Of a stretch of 64,000 nucleotides of DNA, positions 17,755-26,822 are shown piece after piece. The translations under genes and the position numbers were made by a program. The notes beneath the pieces are model-generated. The model was given only the letters and a program-made list of their open reading frames with translations, ran no database searches and was not told the origin of the DNA. How positions within the stretch are numbered: position 1 is the stretch's first letter; every line of letters starts with the position of its first letter. This stretch comes from an uncultured Aquimarina sp. Lineage in GTDB: Bacteria; Bacteroidota; Bacteroidia; Flavobacteriales; Flavobacteriaceae. The DNA lies in assembly GCF_947492965.1 (NCBI RefSeq), contig NZ_CANLOZ010000001.1, positions 496,001-560,000 of the forward strand, written 5' to 3'.

Positions 17755-17792
17755 AAAAAATAAGCTCTGGATACCGCAGAGCTTATTTTTTT
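17755..17792. terminator. Bidirectional terminator
   Basis: TAAGCTCTG (17761-17769) and CAGAGCTTA (17777-17785) pair, extended by A-run/T-run on both sides. It sits between convergent genes ending at 17702 (+) and 17811 (-). Confidence 0.9.
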
Positions 17793-17810
17793 GTTATTTA
17801 ATTTTAAACG

Positions 17811-20234
17811 TTATTGCTTTAAAATTCTGGAAACATAGGTCTTTGTGTTTGTTTGTAATTTTAAAATATAAGTTCCGCTTTGTAAATTAGAAAAATCTAA
17901 TATTTGGTTATCTGTTAGATTTTTTTGTTCGAAAACTTTACTTCCTAACATTCCGTAAAGTGAAGCGGTAATGTGCTCTCCGTGAATCGCTCCTAAAGAT
18001 AAAACAAGTTTATCTTTTGTAGGAACTGGATATGCTTTTATTCCTGCATTATCGAAATCTTCAGTTCCTAGAGTAACATTAACATTAAGTGTTATTTTGT
18101 TTCTAATTAATGTTAAATCAGGAACATTACTATTTGTAACGATACAGTCATAGACTCCAACATCAAGAGAACTTGAATTTGAAATTGTAAAAGAGCGTTC
18201 AGTGGCACCTTCAATCTCTATATCATTTTTACGCCACTGGTATAGATTATTAGTGCTTTGTGTAGTTTCTACAGATAGAGTAGTTTCTTCTCCTTGATTT
18301 AGTATAATAACTTCTTCAGTGTCAAGTTTTGATTGGGGAGAATATATAAAACTTGTAATGTTTGTGTTATAGTTTTGTATTATGCCTTCAATGTCTTCGA
18401 AAACTAAGCTATTGTGAGAGACATAAAACCTTGATATATTAGTTGAACTAACATCCATCAACGGTCCGGATATCATATTGCGTTGGAGATTAAGATTTTT
18501 TAGGTTTGTCAATGAAAAAAGAGAAGGAGGAATACTTCCAGATATTTTATTGCCTTGCAGATACAGTTCTTCAAGAACAGTTAACGAATTAAAAATATCA
18601 GGAATTATTCCAATAAGATTAATGTAAGAAGCGTCAAACACTCTAAGCTTTGTTAAGTTTTTTAGATTATCTGGTATTTCCCAGGAATCTAAGTTTGTTA
18701 AACCGTTAATACGCAAAAATTCAAGATTTGTTAATGACCAAATTTCATTCGGGAGAGATCCTGAAATATCATTTTGTCCAATGTCTAGCCAGTATAAATT
18801 AATTAAATTACCAATATCTTTAGGTATTGTACCATTAATATTATTTCGATTCAGAGAAAGGCTAATTAATAAATCTAAAGACCATAACGAATTTGGTATA
18901 TTACCTTCTAATTCATTAAACGAAAGGTTTAGATTTGTTAAATTAACTAGATTTCCGAAGGTGCTTGGTATATTTCCTGTTAATTTATTTCTAGATAAGG
19001 ATAGAGATTTTAGTTTCGTTAAGTTCCCTAGCTCATTGGGTATATCATTACCCAAATTGTTAGAGTCCATATGCAGTGTTTCAAGATTAATTAGATTTCC
19101 GATTTCTGAAGGGATACTCCCGCTTAATCCATTTGCGAATAATTCAAGGTTTATTAATTTAGATAAACTTCCTATCTCAGATGGTATTTCTCCAGTGAAA
19201 TTATTTCCTCCTAATGCTAAAAATGTGATGTTTGATAAATTTCCAATTTCTGAGGGTATATTGCCATGAAATTCATTTCTACTTAGATTAAGACTTGTTA
19301 ATTGAGATAAATTTCCTAAAGAAGCAGGTATTTCTCCAGTTAATTTATTTTGACTAAAAAAAAGATTTTTTAGATTTGATAAATTTCCTAAGGAAGAAGG
19401 TATTTCGCCAGACAAGCTATTTCCAAAAAAACTTAGAGATTCCAATTTTCCTAAATTTCCAATTTCAGAAGGAATAGGGCCTATTAAATTTTCTTCTGCG
19501 CCAATAAATAGATTTTTAAGTTCGGTTAAATCTTCTATTTCAGGAGGAATGGAACCATTCATTCCTTGACCAAATAATGATATTTTTGAAACCCTTCCAT
19601 TCTCGTCAAAGGTTAATCCTTTCCATGTTCTGTAGTCCGTCGAAAGATCCCATGGCTCAGACCAGTTAGCTCCATCTGTTGCATTATATAATGCCAGAAG
19701 TGCTTCTTTATCAGGGATTGGTTCATTAACATCAATAATTTGAATATTATCTATGTAGACTTCAAAACCATCACTTATAAATGAAGCTATACTTATTTCG
19801 AAGTACCATTCTTCTGTGATTGTTGGTGTAATTTCCTTACTAACGGTATTCCATTCAAAATTTTGGGGGATGGAGCTTGAAGAATTATTTGGATCGAAAT
19901 CTGCAGCACCGTACTTATAACTAATAACTTGTTGACCAAATGTTGAACTTCCGGATTTTACTTTATAATCGAAACTTAGTCTGTACGTTTTTCCGCCTTC
20001 TAAAATATAGTTAGAAGCTATAATTTTTGGTCTAGTGGTGCCTTCCACAAAAAGGGCACTGCTTAAACCATTAGTTACTTCGTTTTGATTTTGGGAAATA
20101 TTTCCTTCTTGAAGCGTCCAATCGTTTAATTGACCTGAGGTCCAGTTTTCAAAACTTCCATTTTGGATTAAGTTTGTTTGAGAATAGCTAAAAGTAGTGT
20201 ATGCCAAACAGGCTACGAGTAATAGTTTTTTCAT
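17811..20234 (-). CDS. Secreted leucine-rich-repeat protein with T9SS sorting domain
   Basis: An ~807-aa exported protein. I start at ATG 20234 (MKKLLLVACLAYTTFSYSQ) because the TTG at 20258 falls in the -7 box. Order: signal peptide; a carbohydrate-binding-like jelly-roll (about 20-165, NLIQNGSFENW); a cap (DKEALLALYNATDGANW); ~17 plant-type 24-residue LRRs (about 208-620, consensus L-x-x-L-x-x-L-x-L-S-x-N-x-L-x-G-x-IP-x-x-I/L-GN); an Ig-like domain (about 635-720, YQWRKNDIEIEGAT); and a type A T9SS C-terminal domain (AYPVPTKDKLVLSL...GTYILKLQT). Probably an adhesion or binding protein sent to the surface by the SprA-containing translocon. Confidence 0.9.
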   Translation of the reverse strand: MKKLLLVACLAYTTFSYSQTNLIQNGSFENWTSGQLNDWTLQEGNISQNQNEVTNGLSSALFVEGTTRPKIIASNYILEGGKTYRLSFDYKVKSGSSTFGQQVISYKYGAADFDPNNSSSSIPQNFEWNTVSKEITPTITEEWYFEISIASFISDGFEVYIDNIQIIDVNEPIPDKEALLALYNATDGANWSEPWDLSTDYRTWKGLTFDENGRVSKISLFGQGMNGSIPPEIEDLTELKNLFIGAEENLIGPIPSEIGNLGKLESLSFFGNSLSGEIPSSLGNLSNLKNLFFSQNKLTGEIPASLGNLSQLTSLNLSRNEFHGNIPSEIGNLSNITFLALGGNNFTGEIPSEIGSLSKLINLELFANGLSGSIPSEIGNLINLETLHMDSNNLGNDIPNELGNLTKLKSLSLSRNKLTGNIPSTFGNLVNLTNLNLSFNELEGNIPNSLWSLDLLISLSLNRNNINGTIPKDIGNLINLYWLDIGQNDISGSLPNEIWSLTNLEFLRINGLTNLDSWEIPDNLKNLTKLRVFDASYINLIGIIPDIFNSLTVLEELYLQGNKISGSIPPSLFSLTNLKNLNLQRNMISGPLMDVSSTNISRFYVSHNSLVFEDIEGIIQNYNTNITSFIYSPQSKLDTEEVIILNQGEETTLSVETTQSTNNLYQWRKNDIEIEGATERSFTISNSSSLDVGVYDCIVTNSNVPDLTLIRNKITLNVNVTLGTEDFDNAGIKAYPVPTKDKLVLSLGAIHGEHITASLYGMLGSKVFEQKNLTDNQILDFSNLQSGTYILKLQTNTKTYVSRILKQ
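18380..19610 (-). repeat. Tandem ~72-nt LRR-coding repeats
   Basis: In-frame degenerate repeats with a 24-codon period inside the LRR gene. Each encodes an IPxxIGNL-type unit (segments such as GEIPSSLGNLSNLKNL and GEIPASLGNLSQLTSL). They are coding repeats, and a possible site of unit-number variation between strains. Confidence 0.85.
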
Positions 20235-20255
20235 TTTAGGGCTTTTTTTGATGCG

Positions 20256-20263
20256 CAAATTTA
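20256..20263 (-). promoter_or_regulatory. -7 box of the LRR gene
   Basis: Minus strand TAAATTTG, matching TAnnTTTG. The predicted start lies about 15 bases before ATG 20234, so it decides the start codon. Confidence 0.6.
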
Positions 20264-20492
20264 ATAAATTAATGTTCAGTATTTATAACGACCTTATTTT
20301 TAAATATTTGGTGTTACATAGTATAGTTACATAAAAAGGTGATTTGTTACCCCGCATTTCTAAATTACTATGATTTTTTTACTGCAACAATGGGTAATTA
20401 GGGTTTATTGAGTGGTGTTTAAAATAAATATGAGCTTCTTTTGTTATAAGAATAAGCAATGAATCTTTATTAATAATTAAAACTCAAAAACA

Positions 20493-20975
20493 ATGAAAAC
20501 CAATTTTTTTCTTTTTGCAATTTGCAGCGCACTAATTTTTACTTCTTGTAGTAATGATGATGATGGAGAAGTTTCTGATATGGTTTCTTTAGTAGGTACT
20601 TGGGAGCTTACTTCCGCGACTGGTGGATTACCGGTTGATTTAGATATGGATGGAAATGCATCCACAAACCTTTTGGAAGAACTTTCTTGTTTCGAAGATG
20701 TAATTACGGTTAATGAAGATGACACCTATAATCAGGATGTTACAGAGATTACTGTTGATGTAGAGCCAGGTATACCGCCAGTGGTGACAGCAAGTTGTAC
20801 AGGTAATACGCTTATGGAAACTGGTTCGTGGAGTTTGGATGGGGATCAATTAACTTTTACTCCTACAGGAATGGATCCAACAACGGTAACAATTACGTTA
20901 ACACAAACAACACTTTCTTTTACAGATACTTTGGATGATTTAGGAGAAATCGACTTAATCTTTACTAGACAGTAA
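20493..20975 (+). CDS. Small lipocalin-like lipoprotein
   Basis: A 160-aa lipoprotein. The signal peptide MKTNFFLFAICSALIFTSC ends in a lipobox (FTSC), followed by SNDDDGE, an acidic stretch like the Bacteroidetes lipoprotein export signal that directs surface exposure. The mature part looks lipocalin-like: VSLVGTWELTSATGG at the N-terminus, internal beta strands (ETGSWSLDGDQLTFTP; TVTITLTQTTLSFTD) and a final IDLIFTRQ strand. It contains two further cysteines (ELSCFED and ASCTGN) that may form a disulfide. Ligand unknown. It is divergent from the LRR gene and followed by a strong terminator. Confidence 0.75.
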   Translation: MKTNFFLFAICSALIFTSCSNDDDGEVSDMVSLVGTWELTSATGGLPVDLDMDGNASTNLLEELSCFEDVITVNEDDTYNQDVTEITVDVEPGIPPVVTASCTGNTLMETGSWSLDGDQLTFTPTGMDPTTVTITLTQTTLSFTDTLDDLGEIDLIFTRQ

Positions 20976-20987
20976 TACGTTGCGTAT

Positions 20988-21037
20988 AAATAAAATAAAA
21001 AGAGCTTCTCGATAAGGAAGCTCTTTTTATTTTATTT
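20988..21037. terminator. Bidirectional terminator
   Basis: AAAAAGAGCTTC/GAAGCTCTTTTT with an 8-base loop (core 20997-21008 and 21017-21028), extended by complementary A/T-rich flanks. It lies between convergent genes ending at 20975 and 21049. Confidence 0.9.
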
Positions 21038-21048
21038 GTATTCTCAAG

Positions 21049-21903
21049 TTACTTTTCTTGTTGGTCAGCTAGTAGATCTTTAGATTCTTTTTCTGCAAGA
21101 GCTTCTTGGTGTTCCTTTTCTGCTAATAGTTTTTTCTGATAGCGTCCTTGTACAATGTCTACAATAACCAATACTACAATTACAAAATAAAAGGTAGCTT
21201 TACTCATTTGGGTAACCTCATTGTTAAAAATGTATAAATGCGCAAGGTGACCTCCTTCAGATAGCAGCATAATTCCTACTATGAATAATATAAACAACCC
21301 AAGTACCTCATACATTCTGTTTTTTTGAAGGAAATTAGATACTTTATCAGCTAGTACAATCATTAGGACACCACCTAATATAATTGCTATTGACATTAAA
21401 ATTAGTTGAGGAACATAATCCATATTACTGGTTAAGGCCATTGCACTAAGTATAGAATCAAATGAAAACACCAAATTCATGATGACAATCCATAAAATAA
21501 CTTTATTAATAGAGCCTTTTTTGTCTTCCTTATCGGTTTCTTCATGTTCTTTTAATAACATCATATGCCAAATCTCCTTTATGGCGGTATATATAATGAA
21601 TACACCTCCCGCAAGTACAATAAGGCTATGGACGTTAAGGTTGAATTCAAGAATACCATTATCATGGAGACTTAAAAAAGGTTCCTGAAAATATTGGATA
21701 AGCGACATCAAAACAAAAAGTAAAACTATTCTTAAGATAATGGCTAGGCCAACTCCCATTTTTCTAACAAAACTTTGTTTTTCTGGTGGTGCTTTTTTGG
21801 ATTCTAAAGAAATGTATAATAGGTTATCAAACCCTAAGACTGCTTGTAGTAATACTAGCATTAAAAGGGTTACAAGGCTTTCTACGGTAAAAAGTTGTTC
21901 CAT
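21049..21903 (-). CDS. TerC-family integral membrane protein
   Basis: A 284-aa inner-membrane protein with about seven hydrophobic segments. TerC landmarks: LQAVLGFDNLLYISL near the N-terminus (acidic residue in a membrane helix) and NLVFSFDSILSAMALT in the middle. These paired FD-N/S motifs are characteristic and likely bind metal. Family members are linked to tellurite resistance, and some export manganese. The C-terminus is a charged coiled-coil-like tail (KHQEALAEKESKDLLADQQEK). It lies downstream of polA on the same strand with a 66-base gap and may be read through from it. Substrate unproven. Confidence 0.88.
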   Translation of the reverse strand: MEQLFTVESLVTLLMLVLLQAVLGFDNLLYISLESKKAPPEKQSFVRKMGVGLAIILRIVLLFVLMSLIQYFQEPFLSLHDNGILEFNLNVHSLIVLAGGVFIIYTAIKEIWHMMLLKEHEETDKEDKKGSINKVILWIVIMNLVFSFDSILSAMALTSNMDYVPQLILMSIAIILGGVLMIVLADKVSNFLQKNRMYEVLGLFILFIVGIMLLSEGGHLAHLYIFNNEVTQMSKATFYFVIVVLVIVDIVQGRYQKKLLAEKEHQEALAEKESKDLLADQQEK

Positions 21904-21969
21904 GAAAATGTTTTGATTGGTTTGTTGTTTTAATCTATTGGTATAAAATTATTAAAAGTAGTTACAATA

Positions 21970-24783
21970 TTAATGCGCTTCGAGCCAATTAGTCCCTAAA
22001 CCTAAATCTACATCTAACGGAACGGCTAGTTTATAAGCATTCTCCATTTCAGATTGAATCAGAGATTTGATTTCTTCTAATTCGGATTTAAATACATCAA
22101 AAACCAATTCATCATGTACCTGAAGTAGCATTTTGGTTTTATAATTGCTTTCTTTTAGCTTTTTATGAATATTAATCATTGCTATTTTAATAATATCAGC
22201 AGCACTTCCCTGTATAGGTGCATTAACTGCATTTCGTTCTGCGGCACCTCTCACTACTGCATTAGCCGAATTAATATCTTTTAAATAACGACGTCTTCCT
22301 AATACCGTTTGTACATATCCGTTTTCTCTAGCAAAATCTACTTGTTCACTCATGTAATTGCGCAGTTTCGGATATGTCTTATAGTAGGTGTCTATGAGTT
22401 CTTTTGCTTCGCTTCTGGAAAGGTTGGTTTGGTTGCTTAGACCAAAAGCCGAAACTCCATAGATAATACCAAAGTTTACTGTTTTTGCATTACTACGTTG
22501 TTCTCTAGTAACCTCAGAAATTGGAACATTAAAAACCTTAGCGGCAGTAGAAGCATGAATATCTTCTCCATTTTTAAACGCACTGATCATAGTCTCTTCT
22601 TCACTCAAAGCAGCTATAATTCTTAATTCTATTTGCGAATAATCCGCAGCCAACAAGGTATAATCCTCACTACGTGGAACAAATGCTTTTCGTACCTGTC
22701 TTCCGCGTTCGGTTCTGATCGGAATATTTTGAAGATTAGGGTTATTAGAGCTTAAACGCCCGGTAGCAGCGACGGTCTGCATATAGTCTGTATGAACTCT
22801 ACCAGTATTTTCATTTACCTGATTCGGTAGTGCATCTACATAAGTGCTTTTTAGTTTAGATAAGCCTCTGTAATCTAATATGTTTTGGATAATTTTATGA
22901 TCTTTTGCTAAATAAGAAAGCACATCTTCTGCAGTAGAATATTGACCCGTCTTCGTTTTTTTCGGTTTGTCTACTAGCTTCATTTTTTCAAAAAGAACAA
23001 TTCCCAGTTGTTTGGGAGAAGCAATATTAAATTCTTCACCAGCTTCGGTATAGATGTCTGATTCTAAGGTTTTTATATCTTTATCTAACTCTTCAGATAA
23101 CGATTGTAAAAACTCTTTGTCTAAATTAATACCTTCAATTTCCATATCTGCAAGTACTCGTAATAAAGGTACTTCGATATCTTCGAAAAGTGATAATATG
23201 TTTGCTGCGTTAAGTTCTGGAGTGAAATGCTCTTTTAGTTGATATGTAATGTCTGCATCTTCAACAGCGTACTCTGTTTGTTTCTCCTGTGGAACTTGTC
23301 TAAAGGATAATTGATTCTTTCCTTTTTTTCCAATTAACTCTGTGATCGACACTGGAGTATAGTTTAAGTATGTTTCGGAAAGAACATCCATATTATGTCT
23401 CATATCTGGATTGATTAGATAATGAGCTAACATAGTGTCAAAGAGTTTACCTTTTACTTCTAAGTTGTATTTAGCTAAAACTTTGATATCGTATTTTAAG
23501 TTTTGACCAATTTTTACAATATCTTCAGCTTCGAAGAAAGGTCTAAGAAGCTCGATTAATTCTTGTGCTTCATTTTTGTCTTCAGGAAACGGAATATAAA
23601 ACCCTTTTCCAGCTTCCCAAGAAAAAGCAATACCAACTAATTCAGCAGTTAGAGGGTCTAAACCGGTAGTTTCTGTATCAAAACAAACGTTATTTTGTTT
23701 CAATAAATTTTGCAGAAATAATTTCATCGCCATGCCAGGTGCAACACTCTGGTAAAAATGCTCGGTATTAGATATGTTTTTTCTCGATGATAAAGAATCT
23801 GTAGAAGAAGATTCTTCATTGCCTCCAAATAATGAAAACTGACCAGCTCCTGCAGTACTAGTTGATTTCTTAGTCGCTGTTGCGGTTGTGTTCTCTTCTG
23901 ATGGAAAAAAGATTTTGGTGAATTGATCTGTTAATCTTCTAAATTCTAACTCTCCAAATATTTCTTTTACCTTTTTCTCATCAGGCGTAGAAATCTCATA
24001 ATCTTTTGCATCAAACGTAACATCACAATCTAAAATTATGGTGGCCAATTTTTTTGACAGAAGCCCTAATTCTTTATTAGCTTCTACCTTTTCTTTCATT
24101 TTCCCTTTTAACTGATCGATGTTTTCAAACAATCCTTCCATCGATCCATAGGCTGCAATAAACTTTTTTGCAGTTTTGTCTCCAACACCTGGTAAGCCAG
24201 GTATGTTATCTACGGCATCACCCATCATACCTAGATAATCAATAACTTGTTCTGGTCGTTCTACTTCAAATTTTTTCTGAACTTCAGGAATTCCCCATAT
24301 TTCGATACCATTTCCCATGCGAGCAGGGCGATACATAAATATATTTTCGGAAACAAGTTGTGCATAATCTTTGTCAGGCGTAACCATATAGGTTTTATAT
24401 CCTTCTTTTTCAGCCTGTTTTGCTATAGTTCCTATAAGATCATCTGCTTCTACTCCTGCTTTTTCTATAATAGGAATATGCATCGCTTTTAAAATTTCTT
24501 GGATAATTGGGACTGCAATTTTTATGGCTTCTGGAGTTTCATCTCTATTGGCTTTATATTCAGGAAATATTTCCAATCGGTCTTTACTCCCTGCTTTATC
24601 AAACGCAACCGCCAGGTGATCTGGTTTTTCTCTTTTGATGACATCAAAAAGGGAGTTTACAAAACCCATAATCGCAGAGGTATCTTGCCCTTTCGAATTA
24701 ATTCTTGGGTTTTTGATTAAGGCGTAATATCCACGAAAAATTAGTGCATAGGCATCCAGTAGAAAAAGACGTTTTTGTGACAT
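21970..24783 (-). CDS. polA: DNA polymerase I
   Basis: A 937-aa replication/repair polymerase. The N-terminal 5'-3' exonuclease domain (about 1-290) shows LFLLDAYALIFRGYYA, VEADDLIGTIA and DYLGMMGDAVDNIPG. The 3'-5' exonuclease domain (about 350-540) keeps the DxE proofreading motif in CFDTETTGLDPL, so proofreading looks intact. The polymerase domain carries motif A (LLAADYSQIELRI), motif B (RSNAKTVNFGIIYG) and motif C (LLQVHDELVFDV). It ends in LGTNWLEAH. Complete and of usual length. Start ATG 24783. A TATCTTG near -30 may be part of its promoter. Confidence 0.97.
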   Translation of the reverse strand: MSQKRLFLLDAYALIFRGYYALIKNPRINSKGQDTSAIMGFVNSLFDVIKREKPDHLAVAFDKAGSKDRLEIFPEYKANRDETPEAIKIAVPIIQEILKAMHIPIIEKAGVEADDLIGTIAKQAEKEGYKTYMVTPDKDYAQLVSENIFMYRPARMGNGIEIWGIPEVQKKFEVERPEQVIDYLGMMGDAVDNIPGLPGVGDKTAKKFIAAYGSMEGLFENIDQLKGKMKEKVEANKELGLLSKKLATIILDCDVTFDAKDYEISTPDEKKVKEIFGELEFRRLTDQFTKIFFPSEENTTATATKKSTSTAGAGQFSLFGGNEESSSTDSLSSRKNISNTEHFYQSVAPGMAMKLFLQNLLKQNNVCFDTETTGLDPLTAELVGIAFSWEAGKGFYIPFPEDKNEAQELIELLRPFFEAEDIVKIGQNLKYDIKVLAKYNLEVKGKLFDTMLAHYLINPDMRHNMDVLSETYLNYTPVSITELIGKKGKNQLSFRQVPQEKQTEYAVEDADITYQLKEHFTPELNAANILSLFEDIEVPLLRVLADMEIEGINLDKEFLQSLSEELDKDIKTLESDIYTEAGEEFNIASPKQLGIVLFEKMKLVDKPKKTKTGQYSTAEDVLSYLAKDHKIIQNILDYRGLSKLKSTYVDALPNQVNENTGRVHTDYMQTVAATGRLSSNNPNLQNIPIRTERGRQVRKAFVPRSEDYTLLAADYSQIELRIIAALSEEETMISAFKNGEDIHASTAAKVFNVPISEVTREQRSNAKTVNFGIIYGVSAFGLSNQTNLSRSEAKELIDTYYKTYPKLRNYMSEQVDFARENGYVQTVLGRRRYLKDINSANAVVRGAAERNAVNAPIQGSAADIIKIAMINIHKKLKESNYKTKMLLQVHDELVFDVFKSELEEIKSLIQSEMENAYKLAVPLDVDLGLGTNWLEAH

Positions 24784-24898
24784 GTTTTGAATTCTATTTT
24801 TAAAAATGCAAGATAAAAATAAGATTAATGAAAATGGGTTTAAATCATATTAAATAAGAAATGCCGCCAATAAATGACGGCATTTCGCCCCAAAATAA

Positions 24899-24921
24899 AA
24901 TTGATAACAATGTTATCAATT
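24899..24921. promoter_or_regulatory. 23-bp palindrome, possible operator
   Basis: AATTGATAACA, a central A, then TGTTATCAATT: fully complementary 11-base arms. There is no T-run, and a one-base loop makes it unlikely as an RNA hairpin, so a dimeric DNA-binding protein site is more likely. It lies in the divergent region between polA and the phosphoesterase gene. Confidence 0.45.
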
Positions 24922-25150
24922 GCTATAAATACGATAGTAATTTTCTATAAATAAAGTAGATTTTTTTTGTACATCCCCATATTCTTCCTGTGAAACGAAG
25001 GTACGAATAAAAATTATACATATGAAAGAAAAATGTAAGATTTCTAACGTTAAGAATTAGGCATCATTGGTAAACCCGTTATTCTATTATGATTTAGTTC
25101 TAAACAGTTAATTTTTACTTAAATATAACTGAGTTTGTTAAAAGGTAAGA

Positions 25151-25158
25151 TAGTTTTG
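25151..25158 (+). promoter_or_regulatory. -7 box of the metallophosphoesterase gene
   Basis: TAGTTTTG (TAnnTTTG). A TTG lies only 13 bases upstream, so the -33 match is poor. If used, transcription starts after the TTG at 25135 and excludes that codon as a start. Confidence 0.4.
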
Positions 25159-25182
25159 TTTTTTGTAATTTATTTTGTGTAT

Positions 25183-26421
25183 ATGCGTTGGATAATACCC
25201 CTTATTTTTTTTGGTTTAATAGAGTTGTATGCTTATCAGGTGATTCGAACACTTTCTAAAAGCCAATGGATTCAAATTGTATACCTGTTGTTGTCATTAT
25301 TGGTTATTGGGTATGTTATTTATGTCTTTGCCAATTATGATAGAAGCGTTGGGCCTAATAAATATTCTCTTAGAGCAAGTGGATTATTATTAGTAACATT
25401 AGTGCCAAAGCTGATTCTTGTATTGTTTATGTTTGGAGAGGATATTATTAGATTGTGTATAGCAGGTTATACCTATCTCACCAATACATTTTTTGACGGT
25501 AATGCTACCCAATACTTGCCAAGTAGAAGAAAATTTGTCAGTCAAATTGCGCTTGGTGTGGCTGCTATTCCTTTTGCTGGTTTAGTGCATGGAATTTTTA
25601 GAGGTAAATATAACTTTAAAGTTATAAGTCATGTACTTCATTTTGAAGATTTGCCAACAGCCTTTGATGGCTTTCGTCTAACACAGATTTCTGATATACA
25701 TTCTGGAAGTTTTGATGAGGTTGAGAAAATAGAATATGCTGTAGATTTAATAAATGAACAACAAACCGATTTATTGGTTTTTACTGGGGATATTGTAAAT
25801 ACAATGGCAAGTGAAATGGATGATTGGATTGATACTTTCAAGAAGTTGAAGACTCCTGAGTATGGTAAGTATTCGGTTTTAGGAAATCATGATTATGGAG
25901 AATACGTTACTTGGGATTCTGAAGAAGATAAAAAGGCAAATTTTGAGGCTATTAAACGAATACATTCTAAGATCGATTTTAATCTATTGTTAAATGATAA
26001 TGCTTTTTTAGAAAAGGATGGAGAGCGTATCGCTATTGTCGGTGTAGAAAACTGGGGTCATAATTTTAAGAAAGCTGGTGATCTAACGAAGGCATCAGAT
26101 GGAGTAGCGAAAGAGGACTTCAAAATATTATTAAGTCATGATCCTTCTCATTGGGAATATGAGGTTAAAAAACATGAGGATCATTATCATCTTACGTTAA
26201 GTGGGCATACTCATGGATTTCAATTTGGTATCGAAATTCCTGGTTTTTTAAGATGGAGTCCAGTACAATATGTGTATAAGCAATGGGCTGGTATGTATAA
26301 TGAAATGGGACGATATCTTAATGTAAATAGAGGTTTTGGTTTTCATGCTTTTCCTGGTAGAGTAGGAATTTGGCCAGAAATTACGGTGATAGAATTGAGA
26401 AAAGGAGCAAAATCCTCTTAA
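25183..26421 (+). CDS. Membrane-bound metallophosphoesterase
   Basis: A 412-aa protein starting at ATG 25183 (MRWIIPLIFFGLIELYAY), the usual N-terminus of flavobacterial homologues; the TTG at 25135 is less likely. Three or four N-terminal TM helices (to about residue 115), then a linker and a calcineurin-like phosphoesterase domain with all metal-binding blocks: TQISDIHSG, VFTGDIVN, VLGNHDYGE, LLSHDPSHWE and LTLSGHTHGFQFG. It resembles YkuE-like enzymes that may act on lipid-linked phosphates such as UDP-diacylglucosamine, but the substrate is not shown. It is followed by the thioredoxin-like gene 82 bases later. Confidence 0.92.
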   Translation: MRWIIPLIFFGLIELYAYQVIRTLSKSQWIQIVYLLLSLLVIGYVIYVFANYDRSVGPNKYSLRASGLLLVTLVPKLILVLFMFGEDIIRLCIAGYTYLTNTFFDGNATQYLPSRRKFVSQIALGVAAIPFAGLVHGIFRGKYNFKVISHVLHFEDLPTAFDGFRLTQISDIHSGSFDEVEKIEYAVDLINEQQTDLLVFTGDIVNTMASEMDDWIDTFKKLKTPEYGKYSVLGNHDYGEYVTWDSEEDKKANFEAIKRIHSKIDFNLLLNDNAFLEKDGERIAIVGVENWGHNFKKAGDLTKASDGVAKEDFKILLSHDPSHWEYEVKKHEDHYHLTLSGHTHGFQFGIEIPGFLRWSPVQYVYKQWAGMYNEMGRYLNVNRGFGFHAFPGRVGIWPEITVIELRKGAKSS

Positions 26422-26503
26422 TTCATAGAAAATGTTATATTTACAATTAGATATCTACTTTATGCGTTAATAGTAAAAAGTGAGATCATAAAATTTATAA
26501 AGC

Positions 26504-26800
26504 ATGTCAAAGTTTGGTGATTTAATAGGTATTGAGGTTCCGGTTTTATTGGACTTTTATACAGAATGGAATGAACCATCGGTTTCCATGCACCCTGTTT
26601 TAAAAGACGTAGCTGCTGCTCTTGGTGATAAAGCTAAAGTAATCAAAATAGATGTTGACAAAAACGAAGAATTAGCAACAGCACTTAGAATAAAAGGTCT
26701 TCCTACGTTAATGATTTATAAAGCGGGTGAGATGGTTTGGAGGCAGAGTGGAGAGCAGGATGCGAATACACTCATTGGATTGATCAAGGAATATGTGTAA
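26504..26800 (+). CDS. Thioredoxin-fold protein lacking the CxxC motif
   Basis: A 98-aa cytoplasmic protein with clear thioredoxin fold: VLLDFYTEW before the active site, KAKVIKIDVDKNEELATALRIKGLPTLMIY (with the cis-Pro of GLPTL), and the final strand and helix. Where thioredoxins have WCGPC this protein has W-N-E-P-S, and there is no cysteine in the whole protein. It cannot do thiol-disulfide exchange. I recall similar cysteine-less sequences in other Flavobacteriia, so this is probably a conserved non-redox member (binding or chaperone-like role), not a decayed gene. Confidence 0.9.
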   Translation: MSKFGDLIGIEVPVLLDFYTEWNEPSVSMHPVLKDVAAALGDKAKVIKIDVDKNEELATALRIKGLPTLMIYKAGEMVWRQSGEQDANTLIGLIKEYV

Positions 26801-26822
26801 AAGAGGATCTTTCTCTCTTTTT
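26800..26822 (+). terminator. Weak terminator after the thioredoxin-like gene
   Basis: AAAGAG (26800-26805) pairs with CTCTTT (26815-26820), with T residues following. A short stem between convergent genes only 20 bases apart. Confidence 0.3.

Larger units (their letters stand above)
24784..25182. other. Divergent spacer between polA and the metallophosphoesterase gene
   Basis: No ORF of its own. It holds an 8-bp hairpin AAATGCCG/CGGCATTT (24859-24866, 24878-24885) and a near-perfect 23-base palindrome with 11-base arms around one A (24899-24921), which looks like an operator. A TAGTTTTG -7 box for the downstream gene lies at 25151-25158. Confidence 0.6.

Noticed and set aside
18380..19610. 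Regularly spaced ~72-nt repeats resembling a CRISPR-like array
   Set aside because: They are in frame inside an intact gene, degenerate, and encode 24-residue leucine-rich repeats; there are no constant repeats with unique spacers and no cas genes.
24859..24885. AAATGCCG/CGGCATTT hairpin as a terminator
   Set aside because: No T-run follows on either strand, and both neighbouring genes point away from it.
25135..25182. Longer metallophosphoesterase start at TTG 25135
   Set aside because: It lies upstream of a likely -7 box, and MRWII at 25183 is the family N-terminus.
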